Shown: positions 34,736 to 45,104 of the stretch, in pieces
How the letters are laid out: every line of letters begins with the position of its first letter
How positions within the stretch are numbered: the stretch's first letter is position 1
NCBI GenBank assembly: GCA_023417775.1
Contig: JAEZEJ010000084.1
Span: 1-61,778, forward strand
Direction of reading: 5' to 3'
DNA: 61,778 nt
Source of the DNA: Actinomycetes bacterium
GTDB taxonomy: Bacteria; Actinomycetota; Actinomycetes; Propionibacteriales; Nocardioidaceae
Position numbers and translations under genes: made by a program
Notes under the pieces: generated by a model
What the model was told of the DNA's origin: nothing
The model's database searches: none
What the model saw: only the letters and a program-made list of their open reading frames with translations

Positions 34736-35433
34736 GAGGTCACCTCGGCTTCCTCACGCGGGTGGCCCTTGCGCTGCTCGTGATAGGCCAGGATCTGCAA
34801 TTCGGCCGCGACATCGACCTGTCGGACGTCGACTCCCTCAGGCACCCGCAGGGCCACCGGGGCGAGGTTGAGGATGCTCGTGACACCGGTGGCCACCAGC
34901 CGGTCGGCCACCTCCTGCGCGGCCGGACCCGGGGTGGCGACGATGGCGATGGACACCGAGCGCTCGGTGATGATCCTGGCGAGCTGCTCGATGGGCTCGA
35001 TGGCCAGATCCCCGACCCGCTCGCCGATACGCCGAGGGTCGGCGTCGACGACGGCCACGATGCGGCTGCCACGCGAGGTGAAGCCGGGATAGGCCGCGAG
35101 CGCGGTCCCCAGGTTGCCGGCACCGACCAGGACGACATTCCAGTCCTGGGTCTGGCCGATGGCCTGCGCGATCTCGGCGCGCAGATGGGCGACGTCGTAG
35201 CCGACCCCCCGGGTGCCGTGCGATCCCAGGTGCGAGAGATCCTTGCGGACATTCGCCGAGGAGACGCCGGTCGCCTCGGCGAGCTGGTCGGACGAGCAGG
35301 TCGTCGACCCTTGGGATCGCAGCTGGGTCAGCGCCCGAAGGTACAGCGGAAGCCGAGCGACGGTAGCGTTGGGGAGGCCTCGGTCGCTGCTCGAGGCACC
35401 CGTCAGCCGGGATCTACGCGGAAGAATGGTCAC
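34732..35433 (-). CDS. rex: redox-sensing transcriptional repressor Rex
   Basis: 233 residues from GTG 35433, with AGGAG about 5 nt upstream. The N-terminal winged helix spans about 25-85 (LPLYLRALTQL, VSSANVRKDLSHLGS), and the Rossmann domain follows with VVLVGAGNLGTALA at about 101-112. Rex senses the NADH/NAD+ ratio and represses respiratory genes at high NAD+. It heads the rex-hemA-hemC-hemD-hemB operon, linking haem supply to redox state. A Rex-operator-like site about 75-90 bp upstream suggests autoregulation. Confidence 0.95.
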   Translation of the reverse strand: MTILPRRSRLTGASSSDRGLPNATVARLPLYLRALTQLRSQGSTTCSSDQLAEATGVSSANVRKDLSHLGSHGTRGVGYDVAHLRAEIAQAIGQTQDWNVVLVGAGNLGTALAAYPGFTSRGSRIVAVVDADPRRIGERVGDLAIEPIEQLARIITERSVSIAIVATPGPAAQEVADRLVATGVTSILNLAPVALRVPEGVDVRQVDVAAELQILAYHEQRKGHPREEAEVTS

Positions 35434-35504
35434 GGTACTCCTGCGCCGATCGACTCGAGACGGCCCGGAAAGGCCGGTCAGAAGGCGCTTCGACAGTCTA
35501 CGAG

Positions 35505-35523
35505 TTGGTGAAGGCGTTCACAA
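35505..35523. promoter_or_regulatory. Rex operator-like site upstream of rex
   Basis: TTGGTGAAGGCGTTCACAA. The core GTGAAGGCGTTCAC differs by one base from the GTGAACGCGTTCAC core of the Streptomyces-type Rex operator. It lies about 73 bp upstream of the rex start codon, where a promoter would be expected. Confidence 0.75.
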
Positions 35524-35545
35524 AATCGAGCGATGGTCACCCCTG

Positions 35546-36817
35546 TCACGGCGAGGGATGGCGGGCGTCGTAGGCCAGGAAACGGCGCGCGCTCAGGACC
35601 GCGAGTCCCACCCCCACGATGCACAGCACGCCACCGACCACCATCGCCTCACCCTCGCCGAGCAGGCTCGCGAGCGAGCCCATCAGGAAGTCGCCGAGCC
35701 GTGGCCCACCGGCCACGACGACCGTGAAGACCCCCTGCATGCGCCCACGCAGCTCATCGGGTGCCGCGGTCTGCAGCATCGTCGAGCGATAGGCCGAGCT
35801 GACCATGTCGGCCGACCCGGAGAGAGCCAGCAGAGTGACGCCGAGCCAGAGCACGCCCGGCAGCCCGATCGCGGTGACACCGGCGAGGGCGACCGCCACA
35901 CCGTAGGCCAGCACCGCGACGACGATCGCGACCCCATGGCGATGGACGCGGCTGATCCACCCCGAGACGCAGAAGGCGAGGAACGAGCCGATCGCCGGCG
36001 CCGCCTGCAACAGGCCGAGCACCCACGCACCCTCATTCCCGCTCCCGCCCGCGAGGTAGACCGTGGCGGCGAGGGCGGGGAAGGCGGCGCGGGGCTGAGC
36101 GAGCACCATCGCACACAGGTCGAGCACGAACGAGGTCCGCAGATTGGGGGCCGAGCGCAGGAAGCCCAGTCCGTCGATCACGGAGCGGAGCCCCGGCACG
36201 GGAGCCCGTTCCCCCGGCGGCAGTGCGGGCAGCCGCAGGATGGAGTAGATCGCGGCGGTGAAGAGCACCGCGTCGACGAGGTAGACCGACCGCACCCCTG
36301 CGGCCGCGATGAGGCTGCCGCCGAGTAGCGAGCCGACGGTGAAGCTCAGCGTGAAGGAGGCCATGCCGAGCGCATTGGCCGCCGGCAGGACCTTCATCGG
36401 CAGCAGCCGCGGCAGCATCGCCGCACGAGCCGGATTGTTGACGGCGAACATCGCGGACTGCACGGCGACGATCGCGTAGAGCACCTCCACCCGCTCCCAG
36501 CCGGCCAGCACGTGGACGACCAGGGCGAGCGAGCAGGCCCAGAGCCCCAGTGCCGAGACCAGCGCGACCTTCCGGCGGTCGAAGGCGTCGACGAGCACCC
36601 CTCCGTAGAGCCCTCCGAGCACCAGCGGCAACAGTCCGAAGAGGCCGATGAGCCCGACGGCGAAGGACTCACCCGTCAGCTGGTAGGCCTCGAAGGAGAT
36701 CGCCACGAGGGCCATCTGCTGGCCGAAGGCGGAGACCGTCTGGCCGGCCCACAGCCGCCGATAGGCGGGTGAGACGCGCAGCGGTGTGAGGTCGGGCAGG
36801 ACCGAGCGGGCGGGCAC
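35546..36817 (-). CDS. MFS transporter (DHA3/EntS-like)
   Basis: 423 residues and about 12 hydrophobic helices. The start (LTPLRVSPAYRRLWAGQTVSAFGQQM) and the loop-2 motif GVLVDAFDRRKV fit the DHA3 group, which includes enterobactin exporter EntS and macrolide pumps; FAVNNPARAAMLPRLLP and AAPDELRGRMQGVF are also typical of this group. The substrate is unknown. It lies upstream of rex on the same strand, but the 112-bp gap with the Rex site separates the two. Confidence 0.88.
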   Translation of the reverse strand: MPARSVLPDLTPLRVSPAYRRLWAGQTVSAFGQQMALVAISFEAYQLTGESFAVGLIGLFGLLPLVLGGLYGGVLVDAFDRRKVALVSALGLWACSLALVVHVLAGWERVEVLYAIVAVQSAMFAVNNPARAAMLPRLLPMKVLPAANALGMASFTLSFTVGSLLGGSLIAAAGVRSVYLVDAVLFTAAIYSILRLPALPPGERAPVPGLRSVIDGLGFLRSAPNLRTSFVLDLCAMVLAQPRAAFPALAATVYLAGGSGNEGAWVLGLLQAAPAIGSFLAFCVSGWISRVHRHGVAIVVAVLAYGVAVALAGVTAIGLPGVLWLGVTLLALSGSADMVSSAYRSTMLQTAAPDELRGRMQGVFTVVVAGGPRLGDFLMGSLASLLGEGEAMVVGGVLCIVGVGLAVLSARRFLAYDARHPSP

Positions 36818-36841
36818 CCGGCCGATCTTGCCACGCGGGGA

Positions 36842-37477
36842 TCAGGGGGCGAGCCGGTCCCTGGCCCACCCGGCACCCTCGCGGCGGAACCGCACCCGGT
36901 CATGGAAGCGGTTGCGCCGGCCCTGCCAGAACTCCACCGTCTCCCAGCCGATCCGATAACCGCCCCAGGTCTCCGGCCGATCGCGGTCGCCGGAACGTTC
37001 GACCTCCGCGTACCGCCGGTCCAGCTCCTCGCGGCCGTCGACCGGCTCCGACTGCGGCGAGGCGATCGCCGCCAGCCTGCTGCCCAGCGGACGGGTGGCG
37101 AAGTACGCATCCGAGGTGGCCGCGTCGACGCGCTCCACCGGCCCCTCCACCCGAATCTGCCGCTGCAAGGGATGCCAGGGCATCACGAGGGCCGCGCGCG
37201 GGTTCACCGCCAGCTCGCGGCCCTTGCGCGAGGTGTAACCGGTGAAGAACACCAGCCCCCGCTCATCGAGCTGTTTGAGCAGGACGGTCCGCACCGAGGG
37301 GGCTCCCTCCGGGGTCGCGGTCGCCAGGACCATCGCATTGGGCTCGTCGAGTCCGGCGGCGATCGCCTCCCCGAGCCAGCGCTCGAACAGCGCCACCGGA
37401 TCCTCTCCGGCATCCTCTTCGCTCAGCCCGGCAGCCTCGTACTCGTGCCGCAGTGCCCTGAAGTCAGCGGAGTCCAT
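36842..37477 (-). CDS. pdxH: pyridoxamine 5'-phosphate oxidase
   Basis: 211 residues from ATG 37477 (DSADFRALRHEYEAAGLSE); GTG 37483 is an alternative. An FMN enzyme making pyridoxal phosphate. VRTVLLKQLDERGLVFFTGYTSRKGREL is the FMN/PLP-binding block, MPWHPLQRQIRVEG follows, and the C-terminal GGYRIGWETVEFWQGRRNRFHDR is diagnostic of PdxH. It is divergent from citA with a 36-bp gap, an arrangement common in Mycobacteriales. Confidence 0.95.
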   Translation of the reverse strand: MDSADFRALRHEYEAAGLSEEDAGEDPVALFERWLGEAIAAGLDEPNAMVLATATPEGAPSVRTVLLKQLDERGLVFFTGYTSRKGRELAVNPRAALVMPWHPLQRQIRVEGPVERVDAATSDAYFATRPLGSRLAAIASPQSEPVDGREELDRRYAEVERSGDRDRPETWGGYRIGWETVEFWQGRRNRFHDRVRFRREGAGWARDRLAP

Positions 37478-37513
37478 CCCCACACCGTAGCGCCGACAAG
37501 GCACAATGCAGGC

Positions 37514-38620
37514 ATGACTGAGGTGCATCACGGATTAGAGGGCGTCATCGCGTTCGAGAGCGAGATCGCGGAGCCCGACAAGGAGGGATCGGCGCTTCGG
37601 TATCGCGGCGTCGACATCGACGACCTCGTCGGCCGGGTGCCGTTCGAGAAGATCTGGGGCCTGCTGGTCGATGGGAGCTACGAGCCGGGCCTGCCCCCGG
37701 CCGAGCCCTTCCCGATCCCGGTCCATTCGGGGGACATCCGCGCAGACGTCCAGAGCGCGATCGCGCTGACCGCACCGCAGTGGGGCATGGGCCAGCTGTA
37801 CGACATCAGCGACGAGCAGGCCCGCGCCGATCTCGCCCGCACCGCCGTCATGGTGCTGTCCTATGTCGCCCAGGCCGCCCGCGGCGTCGGCCAGCCGATG
37901 GTGCCGCAGTCGCAGATCGACCAGTGCGAGACGATCACCGAACGCTTCCTGACCCGCTGGCGTGGCGAGGTCGATCCGGAGCACGCCAAGGCGATCGATG
38001 CCTACTGGGTCTCGGCGGCCGAGCACGGCATGAACGCCTCGACCTTCACCGCCCGCGTCATCGCCTCCACCGGCGCCGACCCGGCCGCCGCCCTGTCCGG
38101 GGCGGTGGGCGCGATGTCGGGTCCGCTGCACGGCGGCGCGCCCTCGCGGGTGCTCGGCATGATCGCGGAGGTCGAGAAGTCCGGCGATGCCCGCGCCTAT
38201 GTCAAGCGACTGCTCGATGACGGCGAACGGCTCATGGGCTTCGGCCATCGCGTCTACCGCGCGGAGGATCCCCGGGCGCGCACCCTGCGTCGCACGGCCA
38301 AGGAGCTCAATGCTCCGCGCGCCGAGGTGGCCGAGGCCCTCGAGCAGGCGGCGCTGGCCGAGCTGCGCGAGCGTCGCCCGGATCGGGTGCTGGAGACCAA
38401 TGTGGAGTTCTGGGCCGCGATCGTGCTCGACTTCGCCCAGATCCCGCCGCACATGTTCACGGCGATGTTCACCTCGGCACGGACCGCCGGGTGGAGCGCG
38501 CACATCCTGGAGCAGAAGCGCACCGGCCGTCTGATCCGGCCGCCGTCGATCTACACCGGCCCGGCCGAGCGCCGTGCCGACGAGGTGGAGGGCTGGAACC
38601 CGGCCTGGGCGAACGCCTGA
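37514..38620 (+). CDS. citA: citrate synthase 2
   Basis: 368 residues from ATG 37514 (TEVHHGLEGVIAFESEIAEPDKEG), close in length and sequence to the mycobacterial citrate synthase II. Active-site segments are AEHGMNASTFTARVIAST (His), GPLHGGAPSRVLGM (His) and METNVEFWAAIVLDF-type (Asp region), with GFGHRVYRAEDPR binding oxaloacetate. It condenses acetyl-CoA with oxaloacetate; activity on propionyl-CoA is possible but not shown. A strong terminator follows. Confidence 0.93.
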   Translation: MTEVHHGLEGVIAFESEIAEPDKEGSALRYRGVDIDDLVGRVPFEKIWGLLVDGSYEPGLPPAEPFPIPVHSGDIRADVQSAIALTAPQWGMGQLYDISDEQARADLARTAVMVLSYVAQAARGVGQPMVPQSQIDQCETITERFLTRWRGEVDPEHAKAIDAYWVSAAEHGMNASTFTARVIASTGADPAAALSGAVGAMSGPLHGGAPSRVLGMIAEVEKSGDARAYVKRLLDDGERLMGFGHRVYRAEDPRARTLRRTAKELNAPRAEVAEALEQAALAELRERRPDRVLETNVEFWAAIVLDFAQIPPHMFTAMFTSARTAGWSAHILEQKRTGRLIRPPSIYTGPAERRADEVEGWNPAWANA

Positions 38621-38633
38621 TCCCCTCCTGACA

Positions 38634-38680
38634 CAGCAAAGGCCCGGCCATCCCCCCGAGATGGCCGGGCCTTTCTGCTG
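38634..38680. terminator. intrinsic terminator after citA
   Basis: CAGCAAAGGCCCGGCCAT pairs with its complement (ATGGCCGGGCCTTTCTGCTG) around a 9-nt loop, 14 bp after the citA stop. The stem ends with CTTT on the plus strand. Confidence 0.88.
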
Positions 38681-38699
38681 TTCTGAGGCTTACAGTAGC

Positions 38700-38727
38700 C
38701 CGGACTAGTCCTTAATGACTAGTCCGG
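38700..38727. repeat. perfect inverted repeat downstream of citA and meaB
   Basis: CCGGACTAGTC and GACTAGTCCGG (11 bp each) surround a CTTAAT loop, 20 bp past the citA terminator and 25 bp before the meaB stop. It could terminate meaB transcription on the minus strand or be a protein-binding site. CTAG-rich DNA is rare in this sequence. Confidence 0.5.
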
Positions 38728-38751
38728 ACCAAGTCGTCTCGAATCGTGAGA

Positions 38752-39723
38752 TCAGCTGTCGTAGGCACGCAGGATCTCGTCGGCCGCCGCGACGGCCGGC
38801 AGCTCGCCCGCCAGCACCCGCTCGCGCAGGGACTCGCGGACGGCCGCGACATTCTCATCGGTGCGCAGCCGCTGGTCGATCTCGTCCCGGACGAGTGCCC
38901 AGGTGAAGTCGAGCTGCTGCTGCGCCCGCTTCTCCGCGAGACCCCGCGCTCCCATGAACTCCCGGTGCCGGATGATGCGGCTCCAGACGGTGTCGATGCC
39001 GCTCATCTCCAAGGCCGAACAGGTCAGCACGGGTGGCACCCAGCCCTGGGTCCCGGCGTAGACGAGCCTCAGGGCGCCCGCGAGCTCCCGTGCGGTCGCC
39101 TCGGCCTCCTTGGCCCGCTCGCCATCGGCCTTGTTGACCGCGATGACATCGGCGATCTCCAGGATCCCCTTCTTGATGCCCTGGAGCTGATCGCCGGTGC
39201 GCGCGATGGTGAGGAAGAGGAAGGTGTCGACCATGCCGGCCACGGTGATCTCGGACTGGCCGACGCCGACCGTCTCGACCAGGACCACGTCATAGCCCGC
39301 GACCTCGAGGATCGTCATCGCCTGGCTCGTCGCCCGCGCGACCCCGCCGAGCGTGCCGGCGCTGGGCGAGGGCCGGATATAGGCCTTCGGATCGGTGGCG
39401 AGCGAGGCCATCCGGGTCTTGTCGCCGAGCACCGAGCCGCCCGTGCGGACGCTGGAGGGGTCGACGGCGAGCACGCCCACCTTGAGATCGCGACCGGTGA
39501 GATGGCGGCCGAGCGCCTCGATGAAGGTGGACTTGCCCACGCCCGGCACACCGGAGATCCCGACGCGGACGGCTCCCCCGGCCTCGGGCGCGAGCCCGGT
39601 CAGCAGCTCGCGCGCCGCGGCACGATGATCGGTCCGGCGCGACTCGACCAGCGTGATCGCCCGGGCCACCGCCCCTCGTTGGCCGGAGCGGACACCATCG
39701 GCGAGGGCAGCGACGTCGATCAC
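38752..39723 (-). CDS. meaB: methylmalonyl-CoA mutase-associated GTPase MeaB
   Basis: 323 residues. A G3E-family GTPase that loads and protects B12 in methylmalonyl-CoA mutase. The Walker A is GISGVPGVGKST (about 56-66), with VLAVDPSSVRTGGSVLGDKTRM (metal/switch region), VVLVETVGVGQSE and the guanine motif IAVNKADG. It is normally adjacent to mutAB; here two plus-strand genes lie between mutB and meaB. Confidence 0.95.
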   Translation of the reverse strand: MIDVAALADGVRSGQRGAVARAITLVESRRTDHRAAARELLTGLAPEAGGAVRVGISGVPGVGKSTFIEALGRHLTGRDLKVGVLAVDPSSVRTGGSVLGDKTRMASLATDPKAYIRPSPSAGTLGGVARATSQAMTILEVAGYDVVLVETVGVGQSEITVAGMVDTFLFLTIARTGDQLQGIKKGILEIADVIAVNKADGERAKEAEATARELAGALRLVYAGTQGWVPPVLTCSALEMSGIDTVWSRIIRHREFMGARGLAEKRAQQQLDFTWALVRDEIDQRLRTDENVAAVRESLRERVLAGELPAVAAADEILRAYDS

Positions 39724-39839
39724 GCTCCCGAGTCTAGGCTGCCGGGTTGTCCACAGGTGCCGACCGATGCGGCTTCCCCGATCGGCACCGCCTTGGCACA
39801 GTTCGACACGTCAGTCACACTGGTAGTCGAGGAGTAGCC

Positions 39840-40094
39840 ATGACCGAAGCCCAGACCTGGACATTGATCGCCACCTTCATCACGGCGTTCTTCGGTACGC
39901 TCACGCTCTTCGGCATGATGATGACCCGCGTCATCCGCGCCGAGTTCGGCGGCGTGCGGGCTGACATGGGAGCGATGGAGACCCGCCTGAGCGCCGAGAT
40001 GAGTTCGATGGAATCCCGGATCAACGCCAAGTTCGACGCCCTCGACCGCGATGTCCAGGGCATCGCCCGCCGCGTCTTCCCCGACGCGGGCTGA
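39840..40094 (+). CDS. small membrane-anchored coiled-coil protein
   Basis: 84 residues from ATG 39840, with GAGGAG about 5 nt upstream. Residues about 8-28 form one hydrophobic helix (LIATFITAFFGTLTLFGMMM). Residues about 35-75 are a charged amphipathic region with heptad-like repeats (METRLSAEM, MESRINAKF, DALDRDVQGI), predicted to be a coiled coil. No family with known function was recognised. It is 39 bp upstream of a methyltransferase gene on the same strand. Confidence 0.65.
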   Translation: MTEAQTWTLIATFITAFFGTLTLFGMMMTRVIRAEFGGVRADMGAMETRLSAEMSSMESRINAKFDALDRDVQGIARRVFPDAG

Positions 40095-40133
40095 TCCCCA
40101 GCACGCTTGGGCTGGTCCGCCTAGGGTGTCGGC

Positions 40134-40895
40134 ATGCGCGCTTCCGAACCGAGGCCGAGTCTCACCGAGCTGGCCACCACGCACGGCACGGACAAGTGGG
40201 GTATGCATCGCTACACCCCGCACTACGAACGCTTCCTGGAGCACCTGCGGGAGGAGTCCTTCACGCTGCTCGAGATCGGCATCGGCGGATACGCCCACTC
40301 CGGTGAGGGCGGCGCCTCCCTACGCATGTGGCGCGACTTCTTCCCCCGGGCGCAGATCGTCGGCCTCGACATCGAGGACAAGTCCTTCGTCGCCGGCGAC
40401 CGGGTCCACGTCTACCAGGGCAGTCAGGTCGATCCCGCGGTGCTCGACCGGATCTTCGCCGACTTCCCCGATATCAAGGTGATCGTGGACGACGGCAGCC
40501 ATCGCCCCGAGCACATCCGCGAGACCTTCGCACTGCTCTTCGAGCGGCTCCCCCTCGACGGCGTCTACGCGATCGAGGACACCCAGACGTCCTACTGGCC
40601 CGCCTGGGGAGGCAGCCTCGACCGCCACGACCCGACCACCACGATGGCGCTGGTCAAGGACCTCGTCGACGGCCTCAACTACGAGGAGTACCTGGACCCG
40701 CACTACCGTCCGACGCCCACCGATCTGACGATCAAGGGCCTCCACTGCTTCCACAACCTGGTGATCCTCGAGAAGGGCGACAATCGCGAGGGGACCAACA
40801 AGCGCGTGGCCGCCGAGCCGCTGACCGGACTCGACGCCCTCCGCCAGAAGATCGTGGACACGGTCGGGCGTCTGGGACGCCGTTCCTCGCCCTGA
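40134..40895 (+). CDS. class I SAM-dependent methyltransferase (MycE/TylF-type)
   Basis: 253 residues. TLATTHGTDKWG-type opening (LTELATTHGTDKWGMHRYTPHYERFL), SAM motif LLEIGIGGYAHSGEGGASLRMW, the acidic residue in QIVGLDIEDK, and IKVIVDDGSHRPEHIRETF with a metal-binding Asp pair match the MycE-like O-methyltransferases of macrolide and glycolipid sugars. YAIEDTQTSYWPAWGG completes the pattern. The substrate is unknown; a cell-wall or glycolipid sugar is plausible. It lies with the small coiled-coil gene between mutB and meaB, on the opposite strand. Confidence 0.82.
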   Translation: MRASEPRPSLTELATTHGTDKWGMHRYTPHYERFLEHLREESFTLLEIGIGGYAHSGEGGASLRMWRDFFPRAQIVGLDIEDKSFVAGDRVHVYQGSQVDPAVLDRIFADFPDIKVIVDDGSHRPEHIRETFALLFERLPLDGVYAIEDTQTSYWPAWGGSLDRHDPTTTMALVKDLVDGLNYEEYLDPHYRPTPTDLTIKGLHCFHNLVILEKGDNREGTNKRVAAEPLTGLDALRQKIVDTVGRLGRRSSP

Positions 40896-40908
40896 CCGAC
40901 CGGGCTCC

Positions 40909-43088
<2,180 letters not shown>

Positions 43089-43092
<4 letters not shown>

Positions 43093-43214
43093 GCGGACAC
43101 CTCGCAGAAGAAACGACGGCAGCGAGGTGACCGCCTGCCGCCTCGATGGTTCGTTCGCTGGGGGTACCTCACTGCACGGAGCTCCGCGGAGTGCTTGGGG
43201 GAGCGCTCGTTCAT
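43089..43214 (-). CDS. 41-residue bridging ORF between mutA and mutB
   Basis: The ATG (43214) overlaps the mutA stop by ATGA, and the TGA (43091-43089) overlaps the mutB ATG, so 118 bp between the genes are read through in one frame. The peptide starts MNERSPKHSAELR, is very basic in the middle (GGRRSPRCRRFF) and ends EVSA. It is unrelated in sequence to the two 36-residue peptides but has the same architecture. The DNA holds an imperfect palindrome at 43170-43193 centred on GGAGCTCC and a short stem at 43117-43140. GAGGTG near its end can serve as the mutB ribosome-binding site. Confidence 0.55.
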
Positions 43215-45007
43215 GCGGCGAGCACCTCCCGGGTGCGGCGGAGGAAGGCTAGGGCGTCGACGCCCATCGCCGCTGCGTCATCGGCGCCGACCTCGTTCTT
43301 GCCGGCGACGATGACGTGGCGGGCACCGTTCTGGCGCAGTGCCGCCACCAGCTCGGTGCCCCACTCGGCATAGGCCTTGTCGGTGCCGGCCAGGCAGACG
43401 ACGGCGGGCTGTCCGGCCTCGCGGTATGCGGAGACCACGCTGTCGACGCCGTCGGTCGCCCCGGCGATGCCGTGGTGGACGCCTCCGGCGGCCAGCAGGT
43501 TGATGACGAAGCTCGCCCGCCCGGTGTGCTGGGCGATGGGGCCCATCGTGGCCAGGAAGACCGGCTGTTCGGCGGGCTCGTCGCGCATCGCCTCGTACTC
43601 ACCGGCGTAGCGGAAGACCTCCGGCGCGAGCGGATAGGCAGCGCGCTCGGGCAGCGCCTCCGCGAGATTCGGGAACTCGCTGATGCCGGTGATCGGGCGC
43701 CGGCGGCGGGCGATGTCGAGGGCGCGCTCGTCGACGGTCTCCTGGACCCGCGCGCGCAGCAGCTCCAGGGCCGCCTCGGTCCCTCCGGCCGCGTCGAGCT
43801 CGCCGAAGAGCTCCCAGGCCGCGCGGGCGATGTCATCGGTGAGCTTCTCCACCGCATGCGCACCGCCGGCCGGATCGGTGACGGCCGCGACATGGGACTC
43901 GCCGATGAGCAGCGCCGAGGTGTTGCGGGCGATGCGGCGGCTGAACGGGGTCGGCAGGCCGAGCGGCTCGTCGAAGGGCAGGGTGGTCACCGCATCCGCG
44001 CCGCCGACACCGGCGGCGAAGGTGGCCACGGTGGTGCGCAGCATATTGGCGTACGAGTCGTAACGGCACATCATCGGCCGCGAGGTGACCGCGTGCTGAC
44101 GCTGGGCGCGGGCGGGCTCGGCGACCTCGCTGAGCTGGCCGACCCGGTCCCACAGCCGGCGGGCGGCCCGGAACTTGGCGATCGTCGGGAACTGCTCGTC
44201 GGTGGCGGCGTAGCGGAACTCCAGCTGCTCGGCCGCCTCATTGGCGCTGAGCCCAGCCTCGGTCAGCGCGCGCAGGTAGACGGCGCCGGCGTACAGCGCA
44301 TAGGCGAGCTCGTGGACATCCGAGGCGCCGAGATCGTGGACCGCGGTGGCGTCGACGACCACACCGCGCACCCCCCGCTCCTTGGCCAGCCGGGCGAGGT
44401 CGACCGCGACCTCGAGTCCGGTCTCCCCGCGCCCGCGGACGATCGCGCCGAGCGGATCGGCGCCGAGATTGGTGCCGGCATGGGCCTGCACCGCCTTGTC
44501 CTCCACGACCTCCAGGAAGGCCGCGGCGGCACCGCGCGGATCGGTCGGGGCATCCAGCACGACCGGGGCGAGGTCGACGAAGACCGGCTCGAGGAGCGCC
44601 GCGAGGCGGTCGGCGTCGATGCCCTCGGCACCGACGGTGAGCCACAGCGAGTTGGCGCCGTTCTCCAGCTCGGTCGACAGCCGCTCGGCATCGGTCGACG
44701 GATCGACGAACCACCCGCGCACATCCCAGCCGTCGAGCTCGGTACGGGCGGCGACGGAGCCGCGCGTGAACGGCGACTGCCCGGGCAGGCCGGCATCGGC
44801 GAGGTCGTCGGTGAGTGTGGGCGTGCCGAGCGGGGTCACGCTGATGCCGTCGAGGGTGCGCGTCGCGAGCAGGTCCCAGACATCGGAGTCGGGAGCGTCC
44901 TCGGCGAGTTTGCCCTTCTTGCGGAGCACGGCCGCAGTGGCCTTCTCCCACTCGCCGAGGTCGTGGTGCACGCCCTCGGCCAGGCGGATCGTGGAGTCGG
45001 GTGCCAT
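43211..45007 (-). CDS. mutA: methylmalonyl-CoA mutase small subunit
   Basis: 598 residues from ATG 45007 (APDSTIRLAEGVHHDLGEW); the frame is open much further upstream, but that stretch overlaps serC on the other strand and lacks similarity. The barrel is mutase-like (RARRLWDRVGQ region, SRRIARNTSALLIGESHVAAVTDPAGGAHAVEKL), while the C-terminal domain lacks the B12-binding D-x-H-x-x-G, as expected for the non-catalytic subunit. It is divergent from serC with a 97-bp gap in which no B12 riboswitch was recognised. Confidence 0.95.
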   Translation of the reverse strand: MAPDSTIRLAEGVHHDLGEWEKATAAVLRKKGKLAEDAPDSDVWDLLATRTLDGISVTPLGTPTLTDDLADAGLPGQSPFTRGSVAARTELDGWDVRGWFVDPSTDAERLSTELENGANSLWLTVGAEGIDADRLAALLEPVFVDLAPVVLDAPTDPRGAAAAFLEVVEDKAVQAHAGTNLGADPLGAIVRGRGETGLEVAVDLARLAKERGVRGVVVDATAVHDLGASDVHELAYALYAGAVYLRALTEAGLSANEAAEQLEFRYAATDEQFPTIAKFRAARRLWDRVGQLSEVAEPARAQRQHAVTSRPMMCRYDSYANMLRTTVATFAAGVGGADAVTTLPFDEPLGLPTPFSRRIARNTSALLIGESHVAAVTDPAGGAHAVEKLTDDIARAAWELFGELDAAGGTEAALELLRARVQETVDERALDIARRRRPITGISEFPNLAEALPERAAYPLAPEVFRYAGEYEAMRDEPAEQPVFLATMGPIAQHTGRASFVINLLAAGGVHHGIAGATDGVDSVVSAYREAGQPAVVCLAGTDKAYAEWGTELVAALRQNGARHVIVAGKNEVGADDAAAMGVDALAFLRRTREVLAA

Positions 45008-45104
45008 GGCGGCATCGTACGGAACCAGATCGGAGCGGCGTTCAGTGAGGTCCCCGTCACCCAGGTCGGCGGCCGCATCGCCCGACGGCGGTAGAGTCCG
45101 AGAG

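Noticed and set aside
33465..34871. Long plus-strand open frame across hemA and the palindromic element
   Set aside because: It is antisense to hemA with no family features. It stays open through the element only because the palindrome is stop-free on both strands.
43146..43373. 75-residue plus-strand ORF over the mutA/mutB junction
   Set aside because: It is antisense to the mutA C-terminus and has no ribosome-binding site; the minus-strand bridging ORF with matched ATGA overlaps explains the gap better.
45008..45104. Cobalamin riboswitch before mutA
   Set aside because: The 97-bp divergent gap is too short for the full aptamer, and no B12-box-like sequence was seen.
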